From Brucella anthropi_A (GTDB taxonomy: Bacteria > Pseudomonadota > Alphaproteobacteria > Rhizobiales > Rhizobiaceae), in assembly GCF_046630315.1 (NCBI RefSeq), contig NZ_LQBD01000016.1, positions 1 to 64,000 of the forward strand: a stretch of 64,000 bases of DNA, written 5' to 3'. Numbering within the stretch: the stretch's first letter is position 1; every line of letters starts with the position of its first letter. The notes beneath the pieces are model-generated. The model worked only from the letters and a program-made list of their open reading frames with translations. It was not told the origin of the DNA and did not search any database. The translations under genes and the position numbers were made by a program. Below, piece after piece: positions 54,135-62,788 of the stretch.

Positions 54135-54989
54135 ATGGAGAACGGCATCGACTATCAGTCGCAACCGCAGGACAAGGTTACCCAAACGGCTGTGCCGATG
54201 ATCTCGGTGCGCGACGTGACGGTTTCGTTTGGGCGCCAGACTGTGCTCGATAAACTGTCGCTTGATATTTACCAGGGCGAAGTTCTGGGCTTTATCGGCC
54301 CGTCCGGATCGGGCAAGTCCGTGCTGATGCGGACGATCCTGGGGCTGAACAAGAAGCAGGCCGGCGAGATCGAGATTCTTGGCCGCAACATCGACCAGCT
54401 GAACGAGCTGGAAAAAATGTCCATCGACATGCGTATGGGGGTTCTGTTCCAGCACGGCGCACTGTTTTCGGCCTTGAATGTGCTTGAGAATATTCAGGTT
54501 CCGATGCGGGAGTATCTCGATCTGTCGCCAAAGCTGATGGACGAGCTGGCGCGGTTGAAAATCGACCTGGTGGGTTTGAAACCGGATACGGCGGAAAAAT
54601 TTCCCTCCGAGCTTTCCGGCGGGATGATCAAGCGCGCCGCCCTTGCGCGTGCGCTGGCGCTCGACCCTGACATTCTGTTTCTTGACGAGCCGACATCGGG
54701 TCTTGATCCGATCGGTGCGGCCGATTTTGATGATTTGATCGCCAACCTGCGCGATACGATGGGGTTGACCGTCTACATGGTCACTCATGATCTCGACAGC
54801 CTTTTTGCAATCTGCGACCGGATTGCCGTTCTCGGGAACAAGAAAATCCTGGTCAGCGGCACCATCGAAGACATGCTGAAAGTAGATGATCCGTGGGTTA
54901 AATCCTATTTTCGGGGCAAGCGCGCGCGCCAGATCGACCCCTCGGCGCCAACGAGACGGCGGCCCGGCAACCGCTTGCAGACTGGATAA
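54135..54989 (+). CDS. MlaF-type ABC ATPase
   Basis: 284 residues. Walker A G-P-S-G-S-G-K-S, Q-loop Q-H-G-A-L-F, signature E-L-S-G-G-M-I-K-R, Walker B I-L-F-L-D-E-P-T-S-G-L-D-P-I and an H-loop H-D. The M-I-K-R after the signature is typical of MlaF. Energises lipid movement by the neighbouring permease. The C-terminal 20 residues are basic (R-R-R-P-G). It lies 117 bases after the permease and 3 bases before the MCE gene. Confidence 0.92.
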   Translation: MENGIDYQSQPQDKVTQTAVPMISVRDVTVSFGRQTVLDKLSLDIYQGEVLGFIGPSGSGKSVLMRTILGLNKKQAGEIEILGRNIDQLNELEKMSIDMRMGVLFQHGALFSALNVLENIQVPMREYLDLSPKLMDELARLKIDLVGLKPDTAEKFPSELSGGMIKRAALARALALDPDILFLDEPTSGLDPIGAADFDDLIANLRDTMGLTVYMVTHDLDSLFAICDRIAVLGNKKILVSGTIEDMLKVDDPWVKSYFRGKRARQIDPSAPTRRRPGNRLQTG

Positions 54990-54992
54990 ACT

Positions 54993-55988
54993 ATGGAAAC
55001 CAAAGCCAATTACGTACTGGTGGGTGTCTTTACGCTGATCGTCAGCCTGTTGGCTTTCGGATTCGTGTACTGGATTGCCCGTTACGGTGAAGCGCGGGAT
55101 TCCCTGCCTCTCGACGTTCGTATTCCCGGCTCCGTGACCGGGCTTACGGTTGGCAGCCAGGTTCTGTTCAATGGCATCAAGGTCGGCGACGTGCGCCGGC
55201 TTCACCTTGATGAAACCAATCCCGAGATGGTTATTGTACAGACACGTGTGAATGCGACAACGCCGATCACCCGCTCGACGACCGCAACGCTCGGTTTTCA
55301 GGGATTGACGGGACAGGCCTATATCGAACTGAAGGGCGGTCGTCTCGATGAACCCAATCTCCTGACCGAGGCTGCGAAGGAAGATACGGTTGCGCGTATT
55401 GATGCAGACCCATCCGCCGTCAACAATCTCCTTGCCACGGCGCAGGACATCGCCGCGCGCGCAAATTCGGTGCTCGGGCAGTTGGAAGGCTTTGTGAAGG
55501 ATGCGCGCGGACCGCTCACGGATACGATCAACAATACGAAGATATTCACTGATGCTCTGGCAAAGAACGCCAACATCATTCAGGAACTTGGTGAGAATAC
55601 GGGGAACATCAACCAGATCGTTACCGACGCCAAGGACATGATGGCCCGGCTGAATGCAGCCTCTGTGCGCGTTGACGCCATTCTGGCGAAGACGGACAAG
55701 CTTTTGTCGAGCGACGACAAGGATGGTGTTGTCGCACAGGCAAAGGCAACGCTGGAATCCATTCGCCAGACATCCGACAATCTTGACAGGCGGATGGGGC
55801 CGATTGCCAATAATCTCGAACGTTTTTCCGGTCAGGGCTTGCGTGAAGTGCAAGGCGTGGTTCTGGAGAGCCGTCGCGCCATACAGCGTATAGAACAAGC
55901 CGTTACCGAACTTGAGCGCAATCCACAGCGGCTTATCTTCGGCGGTCCTGGCAGCGTGCCTCGGTATGATGGGAGGAATCGTCATTGA
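54993..55988 (+). CDS. MlaD/MCE-family periplasmic lipid-binding protein
   Basis: 331 residues. An N-terminal membrane anchor (about 8-27) is followed by an MCE domain (about 38-120; G-L-T-V-G-S-Q-V-L-F-N-G-I-K-V-G-D-V) and a long helical C-terminal region (about 140-330) longer than in E. coli MlaD. The family forms hexameric rings that conduct lipids through the periplasm. The stop overlaps the TTG start of the lipoprotein gene. Confidence 0.9.
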   Translation: METKANYVLVGVFTLIVSLLAFGFVYWIARYGEARDSLPLDVRIPGSVTGLTVGSQVLFNGIKVGDVRRLHLDETNPEMVIVQTRVNATTPITRSTTATLGFQGLTGQAYIELKGGRLDEPNLLTEAAKEDTVARIDADPSAVNNLLATAQDIAARANSVLGQLEGFVKDARGPLTDTINNTKIFTDALAKNANIIQELGENTGNINQIVTDAKDMMARLNAASVRVDAILAKTDKLLSSDDKDGVVAQAKATLESIRQTSDNLDRRMGPIANNLERFSGQGLREVQGVVLESRRAIQRIEQAVTELERNPQRLIFGGPGSVPRYDGRNRH

Positions 55989-56614
55989 TTTCCAAAGCCG
56001 GCTCTTTTGACATGAAATCACGTCGCACCCTTCGCCGCATGACTTCGGCCTCCATTCTGCTCAGCATGATACTTGCGGGCTGCGGCACGGCAACGCCGCT
56101 CGACACATTCAATCTGTCAGCGCCGCAGCCTGGAATATCCGCGCCAAGCCGCAAGAACATGCAGTTGCTGGTTCCCGCACCGACGGCGCTCAAGGCGCTC
56201 GACAGCGAGAATATCGTTGTCAGTTCGGCCCCCGGCTCCATTGAATATCTCAAAGGTGCGCAGTGGGGCGACAGGCTGACGAATATCGTGCAGTCGCGGC
56301 TGGTGCAGGCTTATGAAAATACCGGCGTGTTTGGCGGTATCGGCCGTCCGGGCGATGGGCTGGCGATCAATTATCAAGTCCTGACCGATTTGCGCGTGTT
56401 CGGCATTCAGGCTTACGCCTCGCCACAGCTTGCCGTGGTCGAAATGGCCGTTCGCCTGATGAACGACAAGACTGGCGAGGTGCGTGCGACACGCGTATTC
56501 CGCACTGAAATTCCGGTCAGCGGCACAACAAATGCCGCCTATGTGAAGGCGCTTAACGCTGCCTTCGAACGGACTGCCAACGAGATCGTGAGCTGGACGG
56601 TAACGACGCTCTGA
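55985..56614 (+). CDS. ABC-type transport auxiliary lipoprotein (PqiC/LbcX-like)
   Basis: 209 residues. A basic n-region and hydrophobic core end in the lipobox L-A-G-C, giving a lipoprotein. The rest is the transport auxiliary lipoprotein domain that occurs with MCE operons (Q-L-L-V-P-A-P-T-A-L, V-V-E-M-A-V-R-L). The start chosen is TTG at 55985, because GGAGG (55972-55976) is 8 bases upstream and the codon overlaps the MCE stop; the ATG at 56012 is an alternative lacking a ribosome site. Likely attaches to the outer membrane as partner of the MCE ring. Confidence 0.82.
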   Translation: MISKAGSFDMKSRRTLRRMTSASILLSMILAGCGTATPLDTFNLSAPQPGISAPSRKNMQLLVPAPTALKALDSENIVVSSAPGSIEYLKGAQWGDRLTNIVQSRLVQAYENTGVFGGIGRPGDGLAINYQVLTDLRVFGIQAYASPQLAVVEMAVRLMNDKTGEVRATRVFRTEIPVSGTTNAAYVKALNAAFERTANEIVSWTVTTL

Positions 56615-56640
56615 GCGGAGGCGAAAGGTAACGGTTGAGA

Positions 56641-56670
56641 AAGGTCGATGATCGTCATCGGCCTTTTTTT
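56641..56670 (+). terminator. Terminator of the Mla/MCE operon
   Basis: AAGGTCGATGA (56641-56651) pairs with TCATCGGCCTT (56655-56665, one T-G wobble), followed by a run of Ts (56664-56670). Confidence 0.78.
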
Positions 56671-56714
56671 ACAAGTAAAACCTGCCGATATAAATCCTTG
56701 CAACTGGACAAACG

Positions 56715-56740
56715 AAAACGCGGCCCGAAAGCCGCGTTTT
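56715..56740. terminator. Second hairpin terminator, between the Mla operon and the GPR-like gene
   Basis: AAAACGCGGC (56715-56724) and GCCGCGTTTT (56731-56740) pair with a 6-base loop. T-rich sequence follows on the plus strand and the A-rich side gives Ts on the minus strand, so it probably stops the GPR-like transcript and acts as backup for the Mla operon. Confidence 0.72.
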
Positions 56741-56757
56741 CTTTGATCTCAGCTTTT

Positions 56758-56862
56758 TAGAGCATTTCCAGCAAAAGTGTGAAACGGTTTTGCGTAGGAT
56801 AATGCGACAAAACAAATAGTTAGAGCGGTTCCGACGATTCCGTTAAAACAGGAACCGCTCTA
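56758..56862 (-). repeat. Bru-RS-like palindromic repeat, copy B
   Basis: A 105-base element bounded by TAGAGC (56758-56763) and GCTCTA (56857-56862), nearly the reverse complement of copy A at 24596-24701 (same GTTTCACACTTTTGCTGGAAATGC block, same GTTAGAGCGGTTCC block). The terminal CTA (56860-56862) is the stop codon of the minus-strand GPR-like gene. Confidence 0.8.
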
Positions 56863-59800
56863 GCGGAGGCGACCGCTTGCATGTGCAAGCATGGTGTAAA
56901 CCTTGCCGGTGTCCGACGTGAGATAAGTGCGTGTGACCATGTTGTCCCGGTCATTGCGGGCCACATCTTCGAGCAGACGCTGGAAGTCGTCCATGTAGCG
57001 GTCAACCGCGCGGCGGAATTCACTATCCGTCTGATATTTGCGCTTGATATCGTCAAAGGTCTGCTGGCCCTTCAGCGTATAGAGACGGCGGGTAAAGACG
57101 TTCCGCTCACCCCGACGATAACGGTCCCACAGTTCCACGGATGCTTCGTGGTCGATCGCACGCGCAATATCGACTGAAAGCGAGTTCAGGGATTCCACAA
57201 CATGGCTCGGCGAGCGGGGTGTGGCGGTCGGCTGTGCCTTGGGCTGCACGGCTTCTTCTTCCTCGCGGGAAGCGCGGGCAAGAAGATCGGACACCCATCC
57301 ACGCGGCTTTTCGGCCTGGGTAGCGGCTTGTGCGGGCTGCGTCTTCGGTGCCTCATAGGCGCGCTGACGCACCGCAACATCTGCCGCCGGTGCCTGAACA
57401 GGTGCCGGGCGCACCGCAGCTACAGGCGCCGGGCGCGAAACCGGACGATCTGCACGGCTTTCACCGACATCGACCAGGCGGCCTGATTTGTTGACGATTT
57501 CCGCCAGTTCCTTGAGCGCATTGATCTGTTCGCTCACGGCCTTGCGCATTGCGGTCGTCGTTTCCTTGGCTTCGGCTGGCATGTCGAGAACGCCGCGCTT
57601 CAGTTCGCCGCGAGTCGTGTTGAGTTCGTTGCGAATTTCGCTTGCCGTGCGGCGGATATCGTCGGTTGCGGCAGAGAACTTCTGTGCAGCCTGCTCCACG
57701 ATTTCCGAAACGCTTTCGCGCATCTTTTCGGCAGACGACCGCGTCTGACCCTCGGCGCGTTGGAATGCGGACGTCACCAGTTCCTCGAAGGACTGCATCA
57801 GCCTTTCCACGCCTTCCGACTTCTCGACCAGACCGGATGCCAGCTTGTCGAGCGCCTGATGGCGATCTTCAAGCGTGCTGACGAGGCCGTTCTGAGCCGT
57901 ATTGATCATGTCGGAAGCCGAGGCGAGAACCTTTCCATGTTCTTCGAAACGGTCGGCAATGTCTGCAATCTGCGACAGGGTGCTATCGGAAAGCGAGCGC
58001 AGCGTGCCGATATTGCTGTCGATCAGGCCGGTCGAAGCCTGGAACATCTGCGCTGCGCGATTGGTGTTCTCAACGAAGCTGGACGTGGTGTCGACGAGGC
58101 GACCGTCTATATCGGTGAGATTGCGCGTCGCGGCATCGATCAGCTTGCCAAGTTCACCGTTCGATGCGGCAAGGCGGTCGATCAGTTCGCTGACATTGTC
58201 GGCAAGGCCGGTCTTTGCCTGCTGAACGGCGGCAATGGTTTCCGCCGTGCGGCTTGCAAGCGCATTGACCAGAGCGGCATTTTCCGAACGAAGCCGGTCG
58301 GTTGCGGCATGGGTCGCTTCTTCAAGCTGCTGCGCCAGTCCGCGACCGCTATCGGCCAGCCGCTGCACGAGTGGTTCTGCCGTATCGTTGAGGATCTTGG
58401 TGATTTCCTGCGAACGGGCAGCGAGGACAGCATTGAGTTCGCGGGTGCGTTCTTCCAACGTAACCGCGGTCGTGTCGGTGACTTGCGCGATACGTGCCTC
58501 GACGGAACCCAGTTCCATCGTGATGCGCGAGCCGATGTCGCCCAGACGCGTTGCAATCGCATCGGCACGTTCCGCAAGGCGCGCCTCGGTACCGGCGAGA
58601 TTGTCGGCGACGCTGGCCGAGAAGGTTTCGCTGTGGCCGGCAAGCGTTTCACTCGTCTTGGAAGCCGTATCCGCGATGCGGGATTCGATCGTGCTGAGTT
58701 CGCCGGTGAGGCGGCTTTCGATTGCCTCAAGGCCGCTTGCGATGGCGCTGGCGCGTTCGTTGAGGCGGGCTTCGGTGCCAGCCAGATTGTCGGCGACGCT
58801 GGCCGCAAAGGCTTCGCTGTGGCCGGCAAGTGTTTCGCTCGTTCTGCTCGCCGTGTTAGCAATACGGGCTTCGATCGAGCCCAGCTCGCCGGTGAGGCGG
58901 CTTTCGATCTCGCCGAGACGACCTGCAATCGCATCGGCGCGGTCGCCGAGCCGTGCTTCCGTGCCGGACAGATTATCGATCAGGCGGGCGCTGAATGCCT
59001 CGCCGAAACCGTCCAGAGCTTCGCCGGCCTTGGCGGCTTCAGCCGAAAGCGTGCTTGCGGCTTCCCCGATCTTCTCACGCAGCGTTCCGGCAACGATACC
59101 GGCACTTTGTTCGAGTGCGCGGCGGACATTGTCGACACCGATGGCAAGCGCTTTTTCCATCGTCTGCGTGCGTTCTTCGATAATGCCTGTCTGGCCTTCG
59201 AATGCGCGGCTGATGGTCGAGCTGCTGTCGGCAATCGCATTGTGCAGATTGGATGTGCGCTGTTCGAGAATATCGCTGTGATCTTGCAGCGTCTGACTAA
59301 GCGACGCGGTGCTCTCACTCAGGGTCGCGCGGATTTCCGCTGCGCGAGTTTCAATCGTGCGCTCGTGACCGTCCAGAATGCCGGAGAGGGCATTGTTGTG
59401 ATCGTTCAAGACGGTGTGGAGGCCGCTTGTGCGCTCTTCAACCTGGCGGACATGTTCACCCAATGCGGCAACGAAAGCATCGCGACTGGCGCCAATGGAT
59501 TCACTCATGCTGTTTGCGCGTTCATCGAGAATGCGCGCGAGCGTGTCCTGATTATCGGCAATGAGCGCTTGCAATGCGTTAACGCGCTCATCAAAGGTGC
59601 GTGCCAGAACTTCACGGTTTTCGTTGAAGTTATCGCGCATTGCGGCGGCACGCTCATCCATCAGTTGAGCAAGCATGGCCTGATTGCCGGCAATGACGCC
59701 GTGAAGCGCGGTCGCGCGCTCTTCCAGTGAATGGGCGTGATCCGCAAAGCTTGCATCGAGCTGTGCGGAGTGGCTTGCCATCGTCTGGCGCAGCGCGTTG

Positions 59801-61716
59801 GTCCGCTCTTCCAGAATGGCGGCATGGTTGCCAGCAACGGCGTTGAGCGCCGATGCGCTGGCATTGACGGCATTTTCAATATCGCTGGTGCGTGCAGCAA
59901 GCGTATCGGCATGGCCGCGAATGACGGCGGAAACGCGCTCCGTTTCGCCTTCCAGCGAGGCCGCCAGAACATCGCGGCTTTCGGCCAGCTTGCCTGCGAA
60001 GGCATCGGCCTTTTCGCCGAGAATATTGCCGACGCTTTCACCAATGGATGTGAGGTCTTCGCCGATCTTCGCCTTGGTCTCATCAATCATCGTGCTCAAA
60101 GAGCTGCGACCGCTGGAGAAGGTCTCCGCGATTTCGCGCGTACGAGCGATGAGGTTCTCGTTGATCTGGCGCGAGCGGGTTTCGAGAGCCGCATTGAGCT
60201 TTTCAGTGCTGCTGTCGAGGGCATGTGCGCGGGCCTCGAATTCGGACAGAAGCGACCGGCCACGCTCGGAAAGGGTGCTTTCCAGATTGGCAAGACGGGT
60301 ATCGAATTCACTGACCATGGATTGCGTCGCATTGCCGAGCAGATTGGCCATGCCGGTTGTGCGTTCGTCGAGAGCTTCCGTCAGGCGATCCGATACGGTG
60401 CGCGACTGTTTGTCGAGCGTCGCGATCCGCGTATCGAGCAGATTTGCGAAAGCTTCGCCCGAAGTGGTGATGCGCGAACCGATGTCGCCCGTGCGGGTCT
60501 CGATGGCTTCGGCAATAGCGCCGCCGCTTTCATTGATGCTGCCGATCAGGCGTTCACCCGATTCGTTGAGCAGGGTGCTCAATTGCTGCGAAGCCGACAG
60601 AACATTGTCGCGGATGATGTTGGAAGCGCTCGAAAGCTCTTCCTTCAGCTGTTCATGGGCACCGGAGATGGACGAGCGCACACGCTCTGCATGGCTGACC
60701 ACAGCTTCGCGCTCATTGCCCAGATCACTGACGAGCGAGCGAATGCGAACTTCGTTGTCACTATAGGCGCGCTCAAGCTGGTTGACTTCCGATTGAACAA
60801 GCGTTTCCAGCTCGACGGCGCGCGCCAGGGTGCGTTCGATGCCTTCGTTCATGGCGGCGACTTCGCGGCGCACGGCCTGGCCAAGCGTCGAAACACGGTC
60901 ACCGGATACGGCTTCCGGCTGCAGCAGCCGCATGGCGGCTTCAGACATGCTGCGCGCGGCCATATGCATTTCCTGCGCCCGCTTTACCAGCTGTGCAAAG
61001 CCCCAGAACATGGCGACCGGCAGTGCAACACCTGCCACGACGCCGAGACCGGCAGGCGAGGTGAAGAAGTCCTTGGTGGCTTGCAGGCTTGAGAAGACAT
61101 CAGGATTGATGGCTTTGCTCAACGCCACACCGCCTGCGGCCCAAAGCACGCTGATTGCGGTCGTGGTCCAGAAAAGCCTGGACGAATTATCCGTTACCCG
61201 GCGTGGAGCGGCGATAATCGCCTTTTCGCTGCGGGAATCGTCATTTGCTGGCGTGAAGGCAGGCGATGCAACATTGGCGGCGGTTGCAACAGATGGCGCG
61301 GAAACGGGCTTGCCGACAGGCTCCGGCGCCGGCGTTGCCGCTTTCGATGTGTTGGCAGGCTTGTGCTGGACGCTCGCAACGGTCTGCGAAACAGGTCCGG
61401 CAGCCTTCACAACGGGGGGGACCGGCGGCGCCGCAGGCGTTGCAATCACCGAAGCAGTCGTGATCGTGGCCACTTTCGCAGCGGTTTCCACGGGGGAAAC
61501 GGCAACCGGTTCAGCGGTCTTGGTCTTCTGCTCAGCGACCAGTTCTTCAGCCGCGCGTGAAATCTGCTCTTCCAGATCATCGACGGAGAAGCCATCATCG
61601 AAAGCACTCAAGTCCATATCGATATCAAGGTCATCGCCGAAATCGATATCGAGCGCCTGTTCCAGTGCCTTTTCAACCTCAAGGTCGAGCTTCTGTGCCT
61701 TGGATTTGGAAGCCAT
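56860..61716 (-). CDS. GPR/RgsE-like giant coiled-coil membrane protein (formerly kinesin-like)
   Basis: 1618 residues. The N-terminus is acidic (1-60), then an Ala/Pro/Val-rich linker (65-175) precedes two membrane segments (about 181-202 and 221-243). A vast coiled coil (about 280-1390) rich in Ala, Glu, Arg and Thr with repeated L-x-E-R-A-x-A-I patterns follows, then a Pro/Gln linker (about 1400-1510) and a conserved C-terminal domain (about 1510-1618). Length and plan match the growth pole ring protein of Agrobacterium (GPR; apolipoprotein-like repeats), an organiser of polar growth in Rhizobiales. Its TAG stop lies in the Bru-RS-like repeat. Homology is by architecture and recall, not computed. 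Confidence 0.78.
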   Translation of the reverse strand: MASKSKAQKLDLEVEKALEQALDIDFGDDLDIDMDLSAFDDGFSVDDLEEQISRAAEELVAEQKTKTAEPVAVSPVETAAKVATITTASVIATPAAPPVPPVVKAAGPVSQTVASVQHKPANTSKAATPAPEPVGKPVSAPSVATAANVASPAFTPANDDSRSEKAIIAAPRRVTDNSSRLFWTTTAISVLWAAGGVALSKAINPDVFSSLQATKDFFTSPAGLGVVAGVALPVAMFWGFAQLVKRAQEMHMAARSMSEAAMRLLQPEAVSGDRVSTLGQAVRREVAAMNEGIERTLARAVELETLVQSEVNQLERAYSDNEVRIRSLVSDLGNEREAVVSHAERVRSSISGAHEQLKEELSSASNIIRDNVLSASQQLSTLLNESGERLIGSINESGGAIAEAIETRTGDIGSRITTSGEAFANLLDTRIATLDKQSRTVSDRLTEALDERTTGMANLLGNATQSMVSEFDTRLANLESTLSERGRSLLSEFEARAHALDSSTEKLNAALETRSRQINENLIARTREIAETFSSGRSSLSTMIDETKAKIGEDLTSIGESVGNILGEKADAFAGKLAESRDVLAASLEGETERVSAVIRGHADTLAARTSDIENAVNASASALNAVAGNHAAILEERTNALRQTMASHSAQLDASFADHAHSLEERATALHGVIAGNQAMLAQLMDERAAAMRDNFNENREVLARTFDERVNALQALIADNQDTLARILDERANSMSESIGASRDAFVAALGEHVRQVEERTSGLHTVLNDHNNALSGILDGHERTIETRAAEIRATLSESTASLSQTLQDHSDILEQRTSNLHNAIADSSSTISRAFEGQTGIIEERTQTMEKALAIGVDNVRRALEQSAGIVAGTLREKIGEAASTLSAEAAKAGEALDGFGEAFSARLIDNLSGTEARLGDRADAIAGRLGEIESRLTGELGSIEARIANTASRTSETLAGHSEAFAASVADNLAGTEARLNERASAIASGLEAIESRLTGELSTIESRIADTASKTSETLAGHSETFSASVADNLAGTEARLAERADAIATRLGDIGSRITMELGSVEARIAQVTDTTAVTLEERTRELNAVLAARSQEITKILNDTAEPLVQRLADSGRGLAQQLEEATHAATDRLRSENAALVNALASRTAETIAAVQQAKTGLADNVSELIDRLAASNGELGKLIDAATRNLTDIDGRLVDTTSSFVENTNRAAQMFQASTGLIDSNIGTLRSLSDSTLSQIADIADRFEEHGKVLASASDMINTAQNGLVSTLEDRHQALDKLASGLVEKSEGVERLMQSFEELVTSAFQRAEGQTRSSAEKMRESVSEIVEQAAQKFSAATDDIRRTASEIRNELNTTRGELKRGVLDMPAEAKETTTAMRKAVSEQINALKELAEIVNKSGRLVDVGESRADRPVSRPAPVAAVRPAPVQAPAADVAVRQRAYEAPKTQPAQAATQAEKPRGWVSDLLARASREEEEAVQPKAQPTATPRSPSHVVESLNSLSVDIARAIDHEASVELWDRYRRGERNVFTRRLYTLKGQQTFDDIKRKYQTDSEFRRAVDRYMDDFQRLLEDVARNDRDNMVTRTYLTSDTGKVYTMLAHASGRLR
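58440..59000 (-). repeat. Tandem 186-base (62-residue) repeats inside the GPR-like gene
   Basis: Blocks beginning with the (minus-strand) motif for D-N-L-x-G-T-E-A-R-L recur exactly 186 bases apart (plus-strand anchors 58589, 58775, 58961), giving nearly three copies of a 62-residue unit with I-E-S-R-L-T-G-E-L and T-A-S-x-T-S-E-T-L-A-G-H-S-E. Outer boundaries are approximate, since the units fade into the rest of the coiled coil. Confidence 0.8.
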
Positions 61717-61930
61717 TGTTTGCCTACCTCGTACTCATTACTGCGACGGCCGGTCCGTGAAAGAGCCGTTACAAAACTTTCTCCGCCATTTTGCATCGTA
61801 TCGGGTCGCGCCTGTTAAGGAAATAGGCGTCTTTTGCCGATACCTAAAACTTTAAATACAAGGTTAACGGAAACCCTTTCAAATCATAAAAATTCGACAT
61901 TTCCGGGCTTCTGGCATCTGCCAGCAAGTT

Positions 61931-62182
61931 GTGGAAATCGATTTGGATCGTTTCCCTTATCCGACAAAGCTGCGCGCATTTATTAACGAAAATACCCGCC
62001 CGGCGTGCTTCGCTGTCGCCTTGTCATTTTATGATTGCATTGACGAAGGTGCGGGATTCTATCCGTGTTCCTCATTCTCCCCCGATCTTCCATCATATGA
62101 TGCACTTTTAACGCAGGACAAGGAAGGGGTTTCGATTTATCGGGGCAAGCTGTCGGATTTATCAGGCAAGGCTATTGCCTGA
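61931..62182 (+). CDS. Hypothetical small protein (low support)
   Basis: 83 residues from a GTG at 61931 (no ATG start in frame). The sequence looks soluble and mixed (R-F-P-Y-P-T-K-L-R-A-F-I, F-Y-P-C-S-S-F-S-P-D). No strong ribosome site and no known domain. It sits in the 632-base region between the GPR-like gene and the ferredoxin (61717-62348), which otherwise has only AT-rich DNA near 61840-61990 and the promoter candidate at 62229. May be a chance or decayed ORF. Confidence 0.3.
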   Translation: MEIDLDRFPYPTKLRAFINENTRPACFAVALSFYDCIDEGAGFYPCSSFSPDLPSYDALLTQDKEGVSIYRGKLSDLSGKAIA

Positions 62183-62228
62183 AATGCACGGCATATTGGC
62201 GCAGTCGGGGCCATGGGTGCGGTCATGG

Positions 62229-62257
62229 TTGAAACTGTTTGCAGAACGCCGTATCTG
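62229..62257 (+). promoter_or_regulatory. Possible sigma70 promoter of the ferredoxin gene
   Basis: TTGAAA (62229-62234), 17 bases, TATCTG (62252-62257). The ferredoxin starts 91 bases downstream. Match is partial; inference. Confidence 0.35.
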
Positions 62258-62348
62258 CCATTTCGAGTTTATTTGCGTTTTCCGCCGAAGCGGTGACGAA
62301 TGCTGAAGATAAAGATCGCGCGAGACTTGCGCGCTTCAAGGACTAAAA

Positions 62349-62672
62349 ATGACGAAGATCGTATTTCTATCAGCCGATGGCGCGACCCGGACCGAAGTTG
62401 AAGCCGATAATGGGTCCAGCGTGATGGAAGCCGCCATTCGCAACGGCATTCCCGGTATCGACGCGGAATGCGGCGGTGCCTGCGCCTGTGCGACCTGCCA
62501 CGTCTATGTGGACGAGGACTGGACCGACACTGTCGGCGGACCCGACGCTATGGAGGAGGACATGCTGGATTTTGCCTATGAAGTTCGCCCGACCTCACGG
62601 CTTTCCTGTCAGATTCGCGTATCTGACGATCTTGACGGTCTTGTCGTGCAGGTGCCGGAGCGCCAGAACTAG
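62349..62672 (+). CDS. [2Fe-2S] ferredoxin
   Basis: 107 residues of the adrenodoxin/FdVI-like group. The cluster ligands are C-G-G-A-C-A-C-A-T-C and a distant Cys in S-C-Q-I, with H-V-Y-V following the third Cys. It carries electrons for P450, Fe-S assembly or similar oxidoreductases. It stands directly before a flavoprotein related to ferredoxin reductases, which could be its partner. Its TAG stop overlaps the start of a TAGAGC repeat. Confidence 0.93.
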   Translation: MTKIVFLSADGATRTEVEADNGSSVMEAAIRNGIPGIDAECGGACACATCHVYVDEDWTDTVGGPDAMEEDMLDFAYEVRPTSRLSCQIRVSDDLDGLVVQVPERQN

Positions 62673-62710
62673 AGCCTTTCCTGTTTTGATCGAGGCATTG
62701 GAAATGCTCT
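62670..62710. repeat. TAGAGC-type palindrome after the ferredoxin
   Basis: AGAGCCTTTCC (62671-62681) and GGAAATGCTCT (62700-62710) form imperfect arms, resembling the outer part of the Bru-RS-like repeats. It begins with the ferredoxin's stop codon TAG (62670-62672). Confidence 0.6.
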
Positions 62711-62723
62711 GTCTGTTTTTCCC

Positions 62724-62768
62724 GCATGTCTTTATCCCGAAGCCGGTTCCCGCTTTCGGGAGACATGC
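62724..62768. repeat. GCATGTC palindromic repeat
   Basis: GCATGTC (62724-62730) and GACATGC (62762-62768) bracket TTTATCCCGAA...TTTCGGGA, a nested palindrome of a type frequent in Rhizobiales intergenic DNA. It ends 20 bases before the probable start of the flavoprotein and includes an ATG (62726) of that frame. Confidence 0.6.
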
Positions 62769-62788
62769 TAAAAAGAGATGATAATGCG

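Noticed and set aside
53916..56021. 701-codon minus-strand open frame across the Mla operon
   Set aside because: Antisense shadow of three well-defined genes (permease, ATPase, MCE); the product has no recognisable domain.
58440..59000. Regularly spaced repeats that might suggest a CRISPR-like array
   Set aside because: The repeats are contiguous 186-base coding units in frame with the coiled coil, without spacers.
57760..59730. 656-codon plus-strand open frame opposite the GPR-like gene
   Set aside because: Antisense shadow of a repetitive, Ala/Glu/Arg-rich coding sequence in a compatible frame; no ribosome site, and the minus-strand protein has clear domain structure.
61931..62182. Pilin or toxin identity for the small hypothetical ORF
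   Set aside because: No signal peptide, membrane helix, or toxin/antitoxin pairing; kept only as a low-confidence hypothetical gene.
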